NCBI RefSeq assembly: GCF_014651815.1
Contig: NZ_BMXP01000001.1
Location: 337,934 to 401,933, forward strand
Length of the DNA: 64,000 nucleotides
Origin: Alteromonas halophila
GTDB lineage: Bacteria; Pseudomonadota; Gammaproteobacteria; Enterobacterales; Alteromonadaceae
Direction of reading: 5' to 3'
Shown here: positions 17,796 through 27,684 of the stretch, one piece after another
How positions within the stretch are numbered: position 1 is the first letter of the stretch
Layout: every line of letters starts with the position of its first letter
Notes under the pieces: model-generated
The model's database searches: none
The model's input: only the letters and a program-made list of their open reading frames with translations
Told to the model about the DNA's origin: nothing
Made by a program: the position numbers and the translations under genes

Positions 17796-20570
17796 TCAGC
17801 GAAAATAGGAAATGCGCTGTTTAAAACTGCTGATGCTGTTTACAGAGCGGTCTTCCGGTACGTCAATGCCGGCAAACCTGCCCCGGGAAAACAGCACCAG
17901 TTCACCGAACAGAGAGCGCTCAGCCAGTGAGTGCGCATACGACTGGATATCTTCGAACGTCAGCTGACTCACCATAGCCGCGAGCTGCGCGTTGCGGTTA
18001 AAGCCTCTGTCCTTGATGCCCAGACTGACCCACAGTCGTTGCGATTTCATCGATAAGGAAAGGTCATGCTCCTGCAACTGCTTCAGAAGGTTTTGTTGTA
18101 TAGTGGGCCAGTAGTGACGATAAAACTCTATTTCCCCAAGCTGTTGGAACAAAAAGGAAGTAATAGCGCTAAGTAACGTAGACGGTGACTGGTTTGGACT
18201 TTGTACGTAAAACGCAATGCCAGGGTGCTGATTGTGAGGAACGTAACCCGTCCCGACGATATAGCCCAACTGTTTTTCCGTGCGCAGTACATTGAAAAAT
18301 GGCGCGGCCAGCATTTGCTCAAGCAGCATACACATCGCAGTATCCTGCAGGTTAGCCGATGGTGCCTGCAGATAAAGGACAACGGACGCATCGTCGTGCT
18401 CGCAGGGCACTTCATGATATAGCGGCGCGCCCACAGGCAAGCGCGACACCGCCCGGGACAGCGGCTGGCCGTTTGCATCAGCGCAGGCTTTATCGACGGT
18501 ATCCGCAAAACTATTGGCCTGGCTGGCTGACCAGTTGCCATGCATCAGACCTTCAATGTAGTAACTGTCCAGAGCATGTGCCATGGTCGTGCTCATTGAG
18601 GCATAAGACACCTCACAGAGTGCATCAATCAGTTCCACGGGGGCCTGAGTATTGCGTTGAATCAGCACACTTAAACGTGAAAACAAGCGGTTAGTAGGCT
18701 TGTTTAGCAGCGTATTCTGCAAGTTTTGGCGCTGCATCGCCTTATGGTGCTCAAAGGTTGCCTGATCGGGTGTAAAAGACATGATTGCCGATAGTAGTTG
18801 CTCAGCCAGCAGGCATTGCTGGTTGGTAAAGCCCCGCGTGTGCAGTGTTAGCCCACACTGATGGCCATAAATACGGTAGTGCAGGCCAGCGATTTCCGCG
18901 CGGTAATATTTCGCCTGCAGGTAGTCATTAAGGGTTCCTAGCCAGATTCGTTTGGCAGCAACATTATGCAAATTGTCACTAAAAGCCGGCACATCAAACG
19001 ACAGGTAAATATCCCCTTTAGGGCTGTGGAACTGCTGGTCCTGCGCAAACCAGATTTGTTTCCCCGGCTTATCAGTGATGCAGTGAGGTGTGTCCTGTCC
19101 GGATTCAGGCAATGTCAGCTGATAATCCCCACCCAGATAAGGGTTAGGGGGCGGCAGGGCAAGGCCGTCAATCCGTTGAGGTGTTCGTAGCTGTTCCAGT
19201 AAGGCATCATCAAGGGGATTGACCTGATACTTTGCCTCGTAAAAGCGACATGTCTGACTCGTCGCCACTTCCGGGGCGATCACTTTCACGCGCATATTAT
19301 CAGGCGTAAAGTAACGCATTGCGTTGTTGATCAGCGTCGCGTCAAAACTGTCGACCAGAGAGCGAAACTGGCTGATTTCCTCGGCACTGTACATAAACAA
19401 ATATTGCGCGTAATCACACACCAGTGTGAGCGGCTTGATGTTCTCGTCGTATTGATTTGCCAGCGCAGCCAATTGCGCTTTTTCATGAAACCGCCAGGGG
19501 GTGTCAACCGACTGCTTGACCAGCTCTAAATAACTGAACAGGGCATTAAGCACCTGCTCACGGTCTTTTAGACCCTGCTTTGTAAGCTGAAAGCTGATGT
19601 TGAAATCTTTAAACGCATCGCCCTCTATGCCAGAGCCAGCAATAAGGTTACTGGCCCAGCCACGTTCCTTAAGATACGCAAGTAAACTGCCTTCGCCTTC
19701 GTCGCCCAGTAAGTGGCTGATGTAGTTCAGCGGTTTGGTTTTAAACTCATTGTGCAAGCCCGGCAGCGCGAACGTCACGATCAGCCTGCGTGCTTGCTGC
19801 AGTGGATTAATCGCAATTTCAATCCCGAGCTGGTCAGGTGTGTACAGCAAAGGCCAGTCTGCCGGGGCCAGCTCACCCGGTGCGAATCCACCGAAACTCT
19901 GTTCAAGTAAGTTCGATAATTCGGAGACAGGCAACGGCGTAGCGATGCACAGACACATGTTTCTGGCACAGTAATACTGCGAATGAAAGTCTTTTAGCAG
20001 TGTGCGAAGTTTGTCAGCCGAGTGCCTGGTGAAGGTCTCCTGGTTGCCTACAGAGAACTTGGAAAACGGATGCGCCGGGTTACAGGTTTCTTTGTGAATT
20101 TGGTAGAGCCGACGCAAATCGTCTTTGCGCTTAAATTTAAATTCCGCATCAATTGAGCGCACTTCGTTTTGTATGGCATCGATATTAAGAAGCGGCTGGC
20201 GCAGAGCGTCAGCAAATGCGGGCAGGGTTTGCTCCAGAGCATGGCGTTCGCAGGAGTAATGGAAGTTGGCGTATTCCGTGCCGGTCCAGGCGTTCAGGTT
20301 GCCGCCAAAGCGCTCAATAAAATCATTCAGGGCATTGGGTTTGGGTAAATGCCGGCTGCCCATAAAGACCATATGTTCCAGCAGGTGTGCAAGCCCCTGG
20401 CAATCATTGGGATCGTAGAAGTGTCCGGCGCGCAGTGACAAAGAGACAAAACAGGCGGGCAGACTGTTTTGCTGACACGCCATTACCTTCAGTCCGTTTT
20501 GCAGCTCAAAAAATTGTGCGTTTTCCAGGGCCAGTGTCGATGTCAAAGTAGTAAAGATCCGCGTGTACAA
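17796..20570 (-). CDS. M16 family zinc metalloprotease (pitrilysin/insulinase type)
   Basis: 924 residues. The inverted zinc motif HLLEH lies in CQGLAHLLEHMVFMGSRHLP (about 60-80), followed downstream by the zinc-binding glutamate region NEVRSIDAEFKFKRKDD. The typical four-domain M16 length and the C-terminal AGIDVPEDRS region resemble E. coli PtrA, but no clear signal peptide is seen. The first in-frame initiator is TTG at 20570 with no good Shine-Dalgarno; TTG 20546 is an alternative, so the start is uncertain. It faces the divergent sixA gene. Likely function is degradation of small peptides. Confidence 0.9.
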   Translation of the reverse strand: MYTRIFTTLTSTLALENAQFFELQNGLKVMACQQNSLPACFVSLSLRAGHFYDPNDCQGLAHLLEHMVFMGSRHLPKPNALNDFIERFGGNLNAWTGTEYANFHYSCERHALEQTLPAFADALRQPLLNIDAIQNEVRSIDAEFKFKRKDDLRRLYQIHKETCNPAHPFSKFSVGNQETFTRHSADKLRTLLKDFHSQYYCARNMCLCIATPLPVSELSNLLEQSFGGFAPGELAPADWPLLYTPDQLGIEIAINPLQQARRLIVTFALPGLHNEFKTKPLNYISHLLGDEGEGSLLAYLKERGWASNLIAGSGIEGDAFKDFNISFQLTKQGLKDREQVLNALFSYLELVKQSVDTPWRFHEKAQLAALANQYDENIKPLTLVCDYAQYLFMYSAEEISQFRSLVDSFDATLINNAMRYFTPDNMRVKVIAPEVATSQTCRFYEAKYQVNPLDDALLEQLRTPQRIDGLALPPPNPYLGGDYQLTLPESGQDTPHCITDKPGKQIWFAQDQQFHSPKGDIYLSFDVPAFSDNLHNVAAKRIWLGTLNDYLQAKYYRAEIAGLHYRIYGHQCGLTLHTRGFTNQQCLLAEQLLSAIMSFTPDQATFEHHKAMQRQNLQNTLLNKPTNRLFSRLSVLIQRNTQAPVELIDALCEVSYASMSTTMAHALDSYYIEGLMHGNWSASQANSFADTVDKACADANGQPLSRAVSRLPVGAPLYHEVPCEHDDASVVLYLQAPSANLQDTAMCMLLEQMLAAPFFNVLRTEKQLGYIVGTGYVPHNQHPGIAFYVQSPNQSPSTLLSAITSFLFQQLGEIEFYRHYWPTIQQNLLKQLQEHDLSLSMKSQRLWVSLGIKDRGFNRNAQLAAMVSQLTFEDIQSYAHSLAERSLFGELVLFSRGRFAGIDVPEDRSVNSISSFKQRISYFR

Positions 20571-20718
20571 GTGGAGATGTCAGCGCCATCTGACATCGTG
20601 AACGCCGGCAACCTCTGGCATAATAGCACTTTATCGTGACTATCAACGGCAATTGCTAGGCGCGGGCACAGCTCTCTGTTATCGTAATAACATCTCATTT
20701 CATAGTATGCATATAAAT

Positions 20719-21234
20719 ATGTCAGGTCAAAGTAGCAGCGACGACATTTTGCTTTTCATTATGCGCCATGGTGAAGCGGAACCGCCGCGGTTTGACGACA
20801 AAAGCCGTCAGCTTACCGATAACGGCAGAAAACAGGTAACCCTTGCAGCACAATGGCTTATCGACACTTACTGTGACAATCGCACGATTGATCTCGCGCT
20901 GGTCAGTCCTTATCGCCGGACCCGTCAGTCCTTCGATATGCTGTCACTGGATATTGCGTTTAACGCAATGGAAATCAGTGAAGACATAACGCCTGATGGC
21001 GACCCAGAGCTTGTTAGTGATTATCTGGCAGCACGGATCAGTTCAGCACAGGCAAAAGGGAAGCCGATTCAACGACTGATGCTGGTAAGCCATATGCCAT
21101 TAGTGAGTTATCTGGTCGATACCTTAAGCGATGCCTACACCACCAGTTTATTTGCCACTGCCTCTGTCGCCGTGATCAGGTACTCAGTTGCAGACGGTAA
21201 GGGAAGCTTACAGGCGCATTATCAGGGTCGGTGA
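20719..21234 (+). CDS. sixA: Phosphohistidine phosphatase SixA-like
   Basis: 171 residues from ATG 20719; ATG 20707 is an equal alternative because neither has a clear Shine-Dalgarno. The histidine phosphatase signature is MRHGEAE with catalytic His, near the N-terminus, followed by LVSPYRRTRQSFDML and the second His in LMLVSHMPLVSYLV. Length and motif spacing match SixA, which dephosphorylates phospho-histidine on HPt/PTS proteins. It is divergent from the M16 protease. Confidence 0.88.
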   Translation: MSGQSSSDDILLFIMRHGEAEPPRFDDKSRQLTDNGRKQVTLAAQWLIDTYCDNRTIDLALVSPYRRTRQSFDMLSLDIAFNAMEISEDITPDGDPELVSDYLAARISSAQAKGKPIQRLMLVSHMPLVSYLVDTLSDAYTTSLFATASVAVIRYSVADGKGSLQAHYQGR

Positions 21235-21410
21235 CAGGCCCGTCCTCCTGATTGGCTACCCGGTTTTTCCTTATGGAAGACAACCAGATACAAGAAAAGC
21301 CAAATTTTTACTTCAGATGCCGGCTGCGTGACCGATACAAATTGCAGGTAGGAGAGGTCTGCCAGTCTGCTTCAATTTGGTTAACGAGAGTATCGGGAAC
21401 GTCATAAGCC

Positions 21411-21593
21411 ATGACCAGTAAATCTATTCCTGAGCTTCTTAAGCGCTCACTCCAGTCACATCTGGAGGACGCGGATCTGCATGAAGATGAGGAGCTACAG
21501 GATATTATCGGCAAGCTGAGTTCGCTGTCTACGAAAGTAGCAGAGGCGAAAGCGAAAGCGCTCGCCCGGCGTGCTAAAAACAAGGGCGGGTAG
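21411..21593 (+). CDS. Small charged helical protein, unknown function
   Basis: 60 residues (MTSKSIPELLKRSLQSHLED at the start), predicted all-helical with an acidic middle (EDADLHEDEELQD) and an Ala/Lys-rich basic tail ending in NKGG. It ends one base before the convergent CNNM/CorC gene. A weak 44-codon ORF (21273-21407) precedes it and ends four bases before this start; it could be its upstream partner but I cannot support it. No family is recognised. Confidence 0.45.
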   Translation: MTSKSIPELLKRSLQSHLEDADLHEDEELQDIIGKLSSLSTKVAEAKAKALARRAKNKGG

Positions 21594-21594
21594 T

Positions 21595-22896
21595 TTACCG
21601 CGCCGTATCACCGCTTGTAGCTGCCTGCGGCAGATAAAACTCCGGCAACACCCGCACGGTTTTAATCATATTCTCAGAAATATCCACAATCTCGATCGGG
21701 TAGCCCGACAATCTGACGCTGACCTTGTTTTCCGGGATCTCCTGTAAGTACTCCAGCAGTAAGCCATTGAGCGTTTTCGGCCCTTCTGTGGGCAGCGACC
21801 AGTCCATTTCCCGGTTTAAGTCGCGAATATTGGCGCTGCCATCAACCAGCACTGAGCCATCCTGCTGAATATGCACCTCTTTACTGTGATCTGGCACCAT
21901 GCTGGTGGTAAAGTCACCGATGATTTCTTCCAAGATATCTTCCAGTGTGACCAGCCCCATAATATCGCCATACTCGTCCACGACCAGGGCTATACGTTCC
22001 TTTTCGGCCTGGAATTTGTACATCAGGGTATGCAGCGGCGTAGACTCCGGCGTAAAGTAAATTTCGCGCACGGCGCGCAACAGACTGGCTTTAGTGAACT
22101 GATCTTTGGACAACAGACGCAGCGCATCACGCAGATGCACAAAGCCCACCGCATCATCAATACTGTCGCGGTACAGCAATACCCGGGTATGCTGGGCATT
22201 AGTTAGTTGTTTCTGAATTTTTTTCCAGTCGTCATTGATGTCAATCGCCACAATCTCGGCACGCGGTACCATGATGTCTTCAGCCGTCACGCTCTCCAAA
22301 TCCAGTATGCCGACCAGCATTTCCTGGTGTTTTTTAGGAATGAGCGTGCCAGCTTCATACACCACTGTTCGCAGTTCCTCTCGGCTAAGCGCATCATCAC
22401 TGCCACCCAGAGGGCTAATGCGTAGCAATGCCAGAAAGCTGTTGGTAATGCCATTAATAAACGCGACCAGCGGGTAGAGCAGCGTGAGCATGGGCAACAG
22501 AATAATAGAGCTGGGAAAGGCGATTTTCTCCGGGTACAGCGCGGCCAGCGTTTTCGGCGTGACTTCAGCAAAGATAAGCAGGATCAGCGTGAGGCCGAAC
22601 GTGGTAGCGATGAAGCCCCAGTAATCGCCAAACAGGCGAATACAGATAACGGTCGCGATGGAGGACGCAGCAATGTTTACCAGGTTATTGCCGATCAGAA
22701 TAAGGCCAATCAGCCGGTCTGGCCGGTCGAGCAACTTTTGTACACGCTGGGCTGCGCGGTTGCCCTCATTTTGCAGATGCTTCAACCGGTAGCGGTTGAT
22801 AGACATCATGCCTGTTTCAGAACTGGAGAAATACGCAGAAAGTAAAATGAGTACGCCGAGCGCGATAAACAGCGTACTCGTTGATATGTCGTCCAA
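21595..22896 (-). CDS. CNNM/CorC (HlyC/CorC family) membrane transporter-like protein
   Basis: 433 residues from TTG 22896, supported by AAAAGGAACC eight bases upstream. An N-terminal DUF21/CNNM transmembrane region (about 5-30, 62-85, 95-120, 130-150) contains SAYFSSSETGMMSINRYRLKHL. A CBS-domain pair follows (VTAEDIMVPRAEIVAIDI, ALVVDEYGDIMGLVTLEDILEEIIGDF), then a C-terminal CorC_HlyC domain. It corresponds to E. coli YfjD, in the same position beside ypjD and ffh, and family members are implicated in Mg2+ homeostasis. Confidence 0.93.
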   Translation of the reverse strand: MDDISTSTLFIALGVLILLSAYFSSSETGMMSINRYRLKHLQNEGNRAAQRVQKLLDRPDRLIGLILIGNNLVNIAASSIATVICIRLFGDYWGFIATTFGLTLILLIFAEVTPKTLAALYPEKIAFPSSIILLPMLTLLYPLVAFINGITNSFLALLRISPLGGSDDALSREELRTVVYEAGTLIPKKHQEMLVGILDLESVTAEDIMVPRAEIVAIDINDDWKKIQKQLTNAQHTRVLLYRDSIDDAVGFVHLRDALRLLSKDQFTKASLLRAVREIYFTPESTPLHTLMYKFQAEKERIALVVDEYGDIMGLVTLEDILEEIIGDFTTSMVPDHSKEVHIQQDGSVLVDGSANIRDLNREMDWSLPTEGPKTLNGLLLEYLQEIPENKVSVRLSGYPIEIVDISENMIKTVRVLPEFYLPQAATSGDTAR

Positions 22897-22969
22897 CTAT
22901 TGGGTTCCTTTTAACGCCCGGCAGACCAATGTAGTAATTCGAGCAGCTCGTTTCAAGCTAATTAACGCG

Positions 22970-23079
22970 TCAGGTAAGATGCGAATCAGTCTATCGTTAC
23001 TCAGCGCGAACTTAAGTGTGTAGTTGCACGCCAGGTTTCGAAGTCAAAGGCCGTCGCTCTTGGTAAAAAGCTTGCCTAT
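22970..23079 (+). repeat. Degenerate truncated copy of the MITE-like repeat
   Basis: About 110 bp that aligns with the reverse complement of the right part of the element at 28418-28688. Shared blocks include AAGATGCGAAT(C/A)AGTCTATC, ACTCAGCG, AGTG(T/C)GTAGT, CAGGTTTCG and CTTGGTAA. By eye, identity is roughly three quarters. The copy abuts the 3' end of the ypjD-like gene and may supply its stop codon. Confidence 0.6.
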
Positions 23080-23867
23080 AGTAACACTTCACGAACTACT
23101 CTGCTGCCAAAATACGCCAGCGACAGCAGAATCACGCCAATGACGGTGAGACTGAACACCTGTTTACCGCGCCAGCCCCACAGTCGTTGCCCGGCAACCA
23201 GTATGACAAACACGACCAGCGCGGCCAGTGATAATACCGTTTTATGCGCATAGGCTTTGCCAAACATATCGTCCAGAAACACAAACCCACTAAGCTGTGC
23301 GACAAACAATAACACCGTGCCCACGGCCAGCATTTTAAACAGAATCCCTTCGACCAGCGTCAGTGGTGGCAAGGATGAGTGGATAAGAGACGCCCCTTTT
23401 TGTTTCAGGCGGTAAGTAATAAATGACATCTGCAGTGCATACAGAAAGGCAATCACCAGCACACAATACGCCAGCAATGACAGAACAATGTGGATCACCA
23501 GGCCTGGCTGTAATTCAATATGCATAATATGCCGGGCGGGAATAAGCACAGTGACCAGCAGCGTTAATGCTGAAAAACTGAAGACTACCGGCAGTAAGAT
23601 GGTATTGGGCACAAACCGGGACGACGCCAGCAAAACCACCGTGATAAGCCAGGCTGTGAGAGACAGAACATTGGTAATACTCATGTTCTGTCCAGGCATA
23701 CCTAAAATTTCATGGACTAAAAACAGAAGGTGTAACACGGCAGCCAGACCACCGAAAGCCAGCGCCAGCGAAGGTTTGTTCTTCATAGCCTGTGACAGGC
23801 GTGCGCTTAGCAGTACGGCTGCAATCAGGTATAAGCCAATAGCTAAAAAAGCGAGGAAAATGTCCAT
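23076..23867 (-). CDS. ypjD: CcsA-like cytochrome c assembly family inner-membrane protein (YpjD)
   Basis: 263 residues with about eight transmembrane helices. The family's His-containing segments are seen (LHLLFLVHEILGMPGQ and IHIVLSLLAYCVLVIAFLYALQM), and AYAHKTVLSLAALVVF follows. E. coli YpjD lies in the same place, divergent from ffh and next to YfjD. The family shares the CcsA/CcmC cytochrome-c-assembly fold, but the function of YpjD is not established. The last codons run into a degenerate repeat copy. Confidence 0.9.
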   Translation of the reverse strand: MDIFLAFLAIGLYLIAAVLLSARLSQAMKNKPSLALAFGGLAAVLHLLFLVHEILGMPGQNMSITNVLSLTAWLITVVLLASSRFVPNTILLPVVFSFSALTLLVTVLIPARHIMHIELQPGLVIHIVLSLLAYCVLVIAFLYALQMSFITYRLKQKGASLIHSSLPPLTLVEGILFKMLAVGTVLLFVAQLSGFVFLDDMFGKAYAHKTVLSLAALVVFVILVAGQRLWGWRGKQVFSLTVIGVILLSLAYFGSRVVREVLL

Positions 23868-24101
23868 TTACTGTCCTGTTAGGTCGTCGGGGCAGGCCAG
23901 TGTCAATTCACTGACTCAGGCAGTATTGATACTGTAAGTGTCGTTTAAATTCAACCATCTGACTGCTTTTCGTAAGGGTGACGGCGCCACCGGTTACTCA
24001 GTATAAAGCGTCTGTATAAATTTTGTCGGTTTCGGTGGTACGGTCAGACGCCAATTTACGCTACAATAGCGCGAATTTAGTAATCGAAGAAGCTCCTCGA
24101 T

Positions 24102-25493
24102 ATGTTTGAGAATTTATCTGAACGCCTTGGACAGACGTTAAAAAACGTCAGTGGTCGTGGGCGACTTACCGAAGACAACATTAAAGATACGCTGCGCGAA
24201 GTACGCATGGCATTGCTGGAAGCCGATGTTGCACTGCCGGTTGTCAAAGAGTTCGTGGCGCAGGTCAAAGCCCGCGCCGTAGGCACTGAAGTCACTAAAA
24301 GCCTGAAACCCGGCCAGGTATTTATCAAAATTGTCCAGTCTGAACTGGAAGCGGTGATGGGTGAGGCCAATGAAAAGCTGAACCTGGCAACGCAACCGCC
24401 AGCGGTTGTTTTAATGGCAGGTCTGCAGGGGGCGGGTAAAACCACCAGTGTCGGAAAGCTGGCAAAATATCTCACCGAGCGTGAAAAGAAAAAGGTCATG
24501 GTGGTGAGTGCGGATATCTACCGCCCGGCCGCGATCAAACAGCTGGAAACGCTGGCTGATGAGGTCAATGTCGGTTTCCACCCATCAACGGCTGATCAGG
24601 ATCCGGTGGATATCGTCAATGGTGCCATCAGCGCCGCTAAGAAGCAGTTTGCTGATGTGCTGCTGGTGGATACGGCGGGCCGGTTGCATGTTGATAACGA
24701 CATGATGGGCGAAATTAAAGCGCTACATGATGCTGTAAAACCGATTGAAACTCTGTTCGTCGTCGATGCCATGACGGGTCAGGACGCAGCGAACACCGCC
24801 AAAGCCTTTAATGATGCGTTACCGCTGACCGGGGTGATCCTGACCAAGGCTGACGGTGATGCCCGCGGTGGTGCCGCGTTGTCGGTCAGACAAATTACCG
24901 GTAAGCCGATTAAATTTATCGGTATGGGTGAAAAATCCGATGCCCTGGAGCCGTTTCATCCTGAGCGGATTGCTTCACGTATTCTGGGTATGGGCGATGT
25001 GCTTAGTCTTATCGAAGATGTCGAGCGCAAAGTTGATCGCAGTAAAGCAGAGAAATTTGCCAAGAAAGTCCAGAAAGGAAAAGGCTTTGATCTGCAGGAC
25101 TTTAAAGAGCAGCTTGAGCAGATGAAAAACATGGGCGGCATGATGGGCATGATGGATAAAATGCCTGGCATGGGCGGTATGGCCGACAAGATAAAAGAGC
25201 AGGCCGGCGACAAGCAGTTCTCGCAGATGGAAGCCATTATCAACTCAATGACGCCTAAGGAACGCGCACGCCCGGACGTCATTAAAGGCTCGCGGAAACG
25301 GCGTATTGCGGCGGGCTCAGGGACACAAATTCAGGACGTGAATAAGCTGCTGAAGCAATTTACACAGATGCAGAAAATGATGAAAAAAATGTCGGGTGGC
25401 GGCATGAAGAAAATGATGCGTCAGATGAAAGGCATGATGCCACCAGGCGGGGGCGGCATGGGCGGCGGTGGCGGTATGTTCCCCCCTCGCTGA
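24102..25493 (+). CDS. ffh: Signal recognition particle protein Ffh
   Basis: 463 residues. The N domain is followed by the GTPase G domain with P-loop GLQGAGKTT (about 107-115), DTAGRLHVD, TKADGDARGG and a methionine-rich M domain (MKNMGGMMGMMDKMPGMGG) ending in a Gly/Met-rich tail. It binds 4.5S RNA and signal peptides and delivers ribosomes to FtsY. Unlike E. coli, rpsP does not follow: a terminator and 21 kb of other genes intervene. Confidence 0.98.
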   Translation: MFENLSERLGQTLKNVSGRGRLTEDNIKDTLREVRMALLEADVALPVVKEFVAQVKARAVGTEVTKSLKPGQVFIKIVQSELEAVMGEANEKLNLATQPPAVVLMAGLQGAGKTTSVGKLAKYLTEREKKKVMVVSADIYRPAAIKQLETLADEVNVGFHPSTADQDPVDIVNGAISAAKKQFADVLLVDTAGRLHVDNDMMGEIKALHDAVKPIETLFVVDAMTGQDAANTAKAFNDALPLTGVILTKADGDARGGAALSVRQITGKPIKFIGMGEKSDALEPFHPERIASRILGMGDVLSLIEDVERKVDRSKAEKFAKKVQKGKGFDLQDFKEQLEQMKNMGGMMGMMDKMPGMGGMADKIKEQAGDKQFSQMEAIINSMTPKERARPDVIKGSRKRRIAAGSGTQIQDVNKLLKQFTQMQKMMKKMSGGGMKKMMRQMKGMMPPGGGGMGGGGGMFPPR

Positions 25494-25506
25494 CATACAG
25501 ACCAAG

Positions 25507-25529
25507 CGGCGCCTTTCGGCGCCGTTTTT
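25507..25529 (+). terminator. Rho-independent terminator of ffh
   Basis: CGGCGCC - TTTC - GGCGCCG followed by TTTTT, 13 bp after the ffh stop. It isolates ffh from the accessory block downstream. Confidence 0.9.
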
Positions 25530-25954
25530 GTATCTGTAATGTGTGCAGAATAAACCGCTTTTTCCCGCTAATGTCAGTTGTGACTGCATTGGATTTTGCG
25601 ATTAACCTAATCGTTAGCTTCTATGCAATACAAAGCATGAAACCGCGCCGACTAACCTCGCCACGCAGAGCAACGTTACTATTTAAATGACTGGCACCGG
25701 ACGCAAGCCCCGTCAGCCCTGGCTCTCACGATCTTCTATACTATAGCGGGACGTCTGTTCTTACGCTGATACGTCGCATAGTTGTTACGACGTTTTGTGC
25801 ATTTGCTGGTCTCCGTGACCGTTTCCGGGGCCTGCAAGGACTTGTTTAGTTAAATTCAATGAGAACCTAACGTCAGTGATTCGCGTAAAGTTACCTATCA
25901 ACGTATGAGCAATTCAGCTAAAGACTTTTTCAGGTACATGTCAAAGGAAAAAAA
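25530..25954. other. Long leader/intergenic region upstream of catalase
   Basis: 425 bp without a credible ORF. It holds a 15-bp perfect palindrome CGATTA-ACC-TAATCG (25599-25613) and a second small palindrome CTATACTATAG near 25738. Either could be a regulator site, but a proper OxyR pattern (ATAG-N7-CTAT repeated) was not found. The length leaves room for a long 5' leader or a small RNA, which I cannot demonstrate. Confidence 0.4.
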
Positions 25955-27457
25955 ATGGCGAAGAAACCACAATTAACCACATCAGCAGGCAGTCCAGTTG
26001 CCAGCAACGAAACATCTCAAACTGCCGGTGAACGCGGTCCGGTATTATTGCAGGATTATCAGTTAGTCGAAAAGCTGGCGCACCAGAACCGTGAGCGGAT
26101 ACCAGAGCGTGTCGTTCACGCTAAGGGATGGGGCGCGCAGGGGACATTTACGGTCACCCATGACATTACCAAATACACCTGCGCCGATATTTTTTCTGAA
26201 ATCGGTAAGAAAACCGAGGTGCTTAGCCGCTGGTCAACCGTTGCCGGTGAATCTGGCGCTGCCGACACCGAACGTGACGTACGCGGCTTTAGTCTGAAGT
26301 TCTACACCGAGCAGGGCAACTGGGATATGGTAGGGAATAACACGCCTATCTTCTTTATCCGTGACGGCTTTAAATTCCCGGACTTTATCCGCACCCAGAA
26401 GCGTCATCCCAAAACGAACCTGCGCTCACCGGAAGCCATGTTCGATTTCTGGGCGGCGCATCCAGAGTGTGTGCATCAGGTCACTATTCTCATGTCAGAC
26501 CGCGGAATTCCGGTGTCACCCATGCATATGAATGGCTATGGCAGTCATACGTTTAGTATGTGGAATAAGGATGGCGAGCGCTACTGGGTAAAATTCCACT
26601 TTAAAACGCAGCAGGGCATTAAAAACTACACCAACGAAACCTCGGAAAATATCATTGGCAGTACCCGCGAGAAATATCAGGAAGAGTTGTACAGCGCCAT
26701 TGATGAGGGCAACTTTCCCAAATGGACCATGTACATACAGGCTATGCCGGAAGAGGAAGCGGGCAAGCAGGACTACAACCCCTTCGACCTGACCAAGGTA
26801 TGGCCGCATGACGATTATCCGCTGATTGAAGTGGGTGAGCTGGAGATGAACAGGAACCCGGATAATTACTTTCAGATGATTGAAAATGCTGCCTTCAGTC
26901 CATCGAATGTCGTGCCAGGCATTGGCTTTAGCCCGGATAAGATGTTGCAGGCCCGTATTTTCTCTTATGCTGACGCCCACCGCTATCGTCTGGGCACGCA
27001 TTATGAAGCCCTGCCAGCGAATGCGCCGAAAAATGCCAAGGTCAACCACTATCACAAAGACGGCGCAATGCGCTTCTTTACCAATGATTTTGGTAACCCG
27101 GATGCGTACTACGAACCTAATCAGCACGAAGGCCCGGTTGCAGACGAGGGTGTCAAAGAGCCACCACTTCGCATTGATGGCGATGCTGATCGTTACTATC
27201 AGGCGGACGAAGACATTGACTATGTACAGCCACGGGCGTTGTACAATCTGTTTTCAGATGATCAGAAACAGCGGCTTTACAAGAACTACGCCGCCGCCAT
27301 GGGACCGTGCTCAGACAGTGTGAAAGCACGCTGGTATGCGGTACTGGAAAAGGTGCACCCGGACTATGCAGCCGGCGTGAAAAACGCGGTTGAGTCACTG
27401 GATACCGATGTGAATACGGTACCTATTACTGAAAACACGCCGATTGAGGACAATTGA
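25955..27457 (+). CDS. Monofunctional heme catalase
   Basis: 500 residues, the small-subunit type. The catalytic His lies in [18 protein letters not shown] (about 62-79), the Asn in [14 protein letters not shown], and the proximal heme-ligand Tyr in [14 protein letters not shown] (about 335-350). It has a good Shine-Dalgarno (AAAGGA) before ATG. It disproportionates hydrogen peroxide in the cytoplasm. Single-gene unit with its own terminator and a 425-bp upstream region, consistent with regulated expression. Confidence 0.97.
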   Translation: MAKKPQLTTSAGSPVASNETSQTAGERGPVLLQDYQLVEKLAHQNRERIPERVVHAKGWGAQGTFTVTHDITKYTCADIFSEIGKKTEVLSRWSTVAGESGAADTERDVRGFSLKFYTEQGNWDMVGNNTPIFFIRDGFKFPDFIRTQKRHPKTNLRSPEAMFDFWAAHPECVHQVTILMSDRGIPVSPMHMNGYGSHTFSMWNKDGERYWVKFHFKTQQGIKNYTNETSENIIGSTREKYQEELYSAIDEGNFPKWTMYIQAMPEEEAGKQDYNPFDLTKVWPHDDYPLIEVGELEMNRNPDNYFQMIENAAFSPSNVVPGIGFSPDKMLQARIFSYADAHRYRLGTHYEALPANAPKNAKVNHYHKDGAMRFFTNDFGNPDAYYEPNQHEGPVADEGVKEPPLRIDGDADRYYQADEDIDYVQPRALYNLFSDDQKQRLYKNYAAAMGPCSDSVKARWYAVLEKVHPDYAAGVKNAVESLDTDVNTVPITENTPIEDN

Positions 27458-27480
27458 TCGGCACGTAATGCAAAACAGTG

Positions 27481-27511
27481 AAAAGCCGGTGTTGTGACAC
27501 CGGCTTTTTTT
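27481..27511 (+). terminator. Rho-independent terminator of catalase
   Basis: AAAAGCCGGTGT - TGTG - ACACCGGCTTTT, a perfect stem extended by further T residues, 23 bp after the stop codon. Confidence 0.93.
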
Positions 27512-27623
27512 ATGGGGAGACATCTACGTGTAATACCGGACAGTTCTGAAGTGGTATAGAAGATGTTATTAGTCTCAGATAACATCTAAAAGTAATATTT
27601 ATTGTTCATTGTGTTAAAAATAT

Positions 27624-27652
27624 TTGACATATTGTCGGTGTGAGTTTACTTT
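27624..27652 (+). promoter_or_regulatory. Sigma-70-type promoter for the membrane-protein/HTH pair
   Basis: -35 TTGACA (27624-27629), 17-bp spacer, -10 TACTTT (27647-27652). It lies 32 bp upstream of the chosen ATG at 27685, which also has an AGGA Shine-Dalgarno, and so rules out the longer GTG start at 27640. Confidence 0.6.
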
Positions 27653-27684
27653 TTGTATTGTTTTCGAATCATAGGATAAGTTTG

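Noticed and set aside
21273..21407. 44-codon ORF upstream of the 60-aa gene
   Set aside because: No Shine-Dalgarno, no recognisable motif. Its spacing to the next start is suggestive but not enough.
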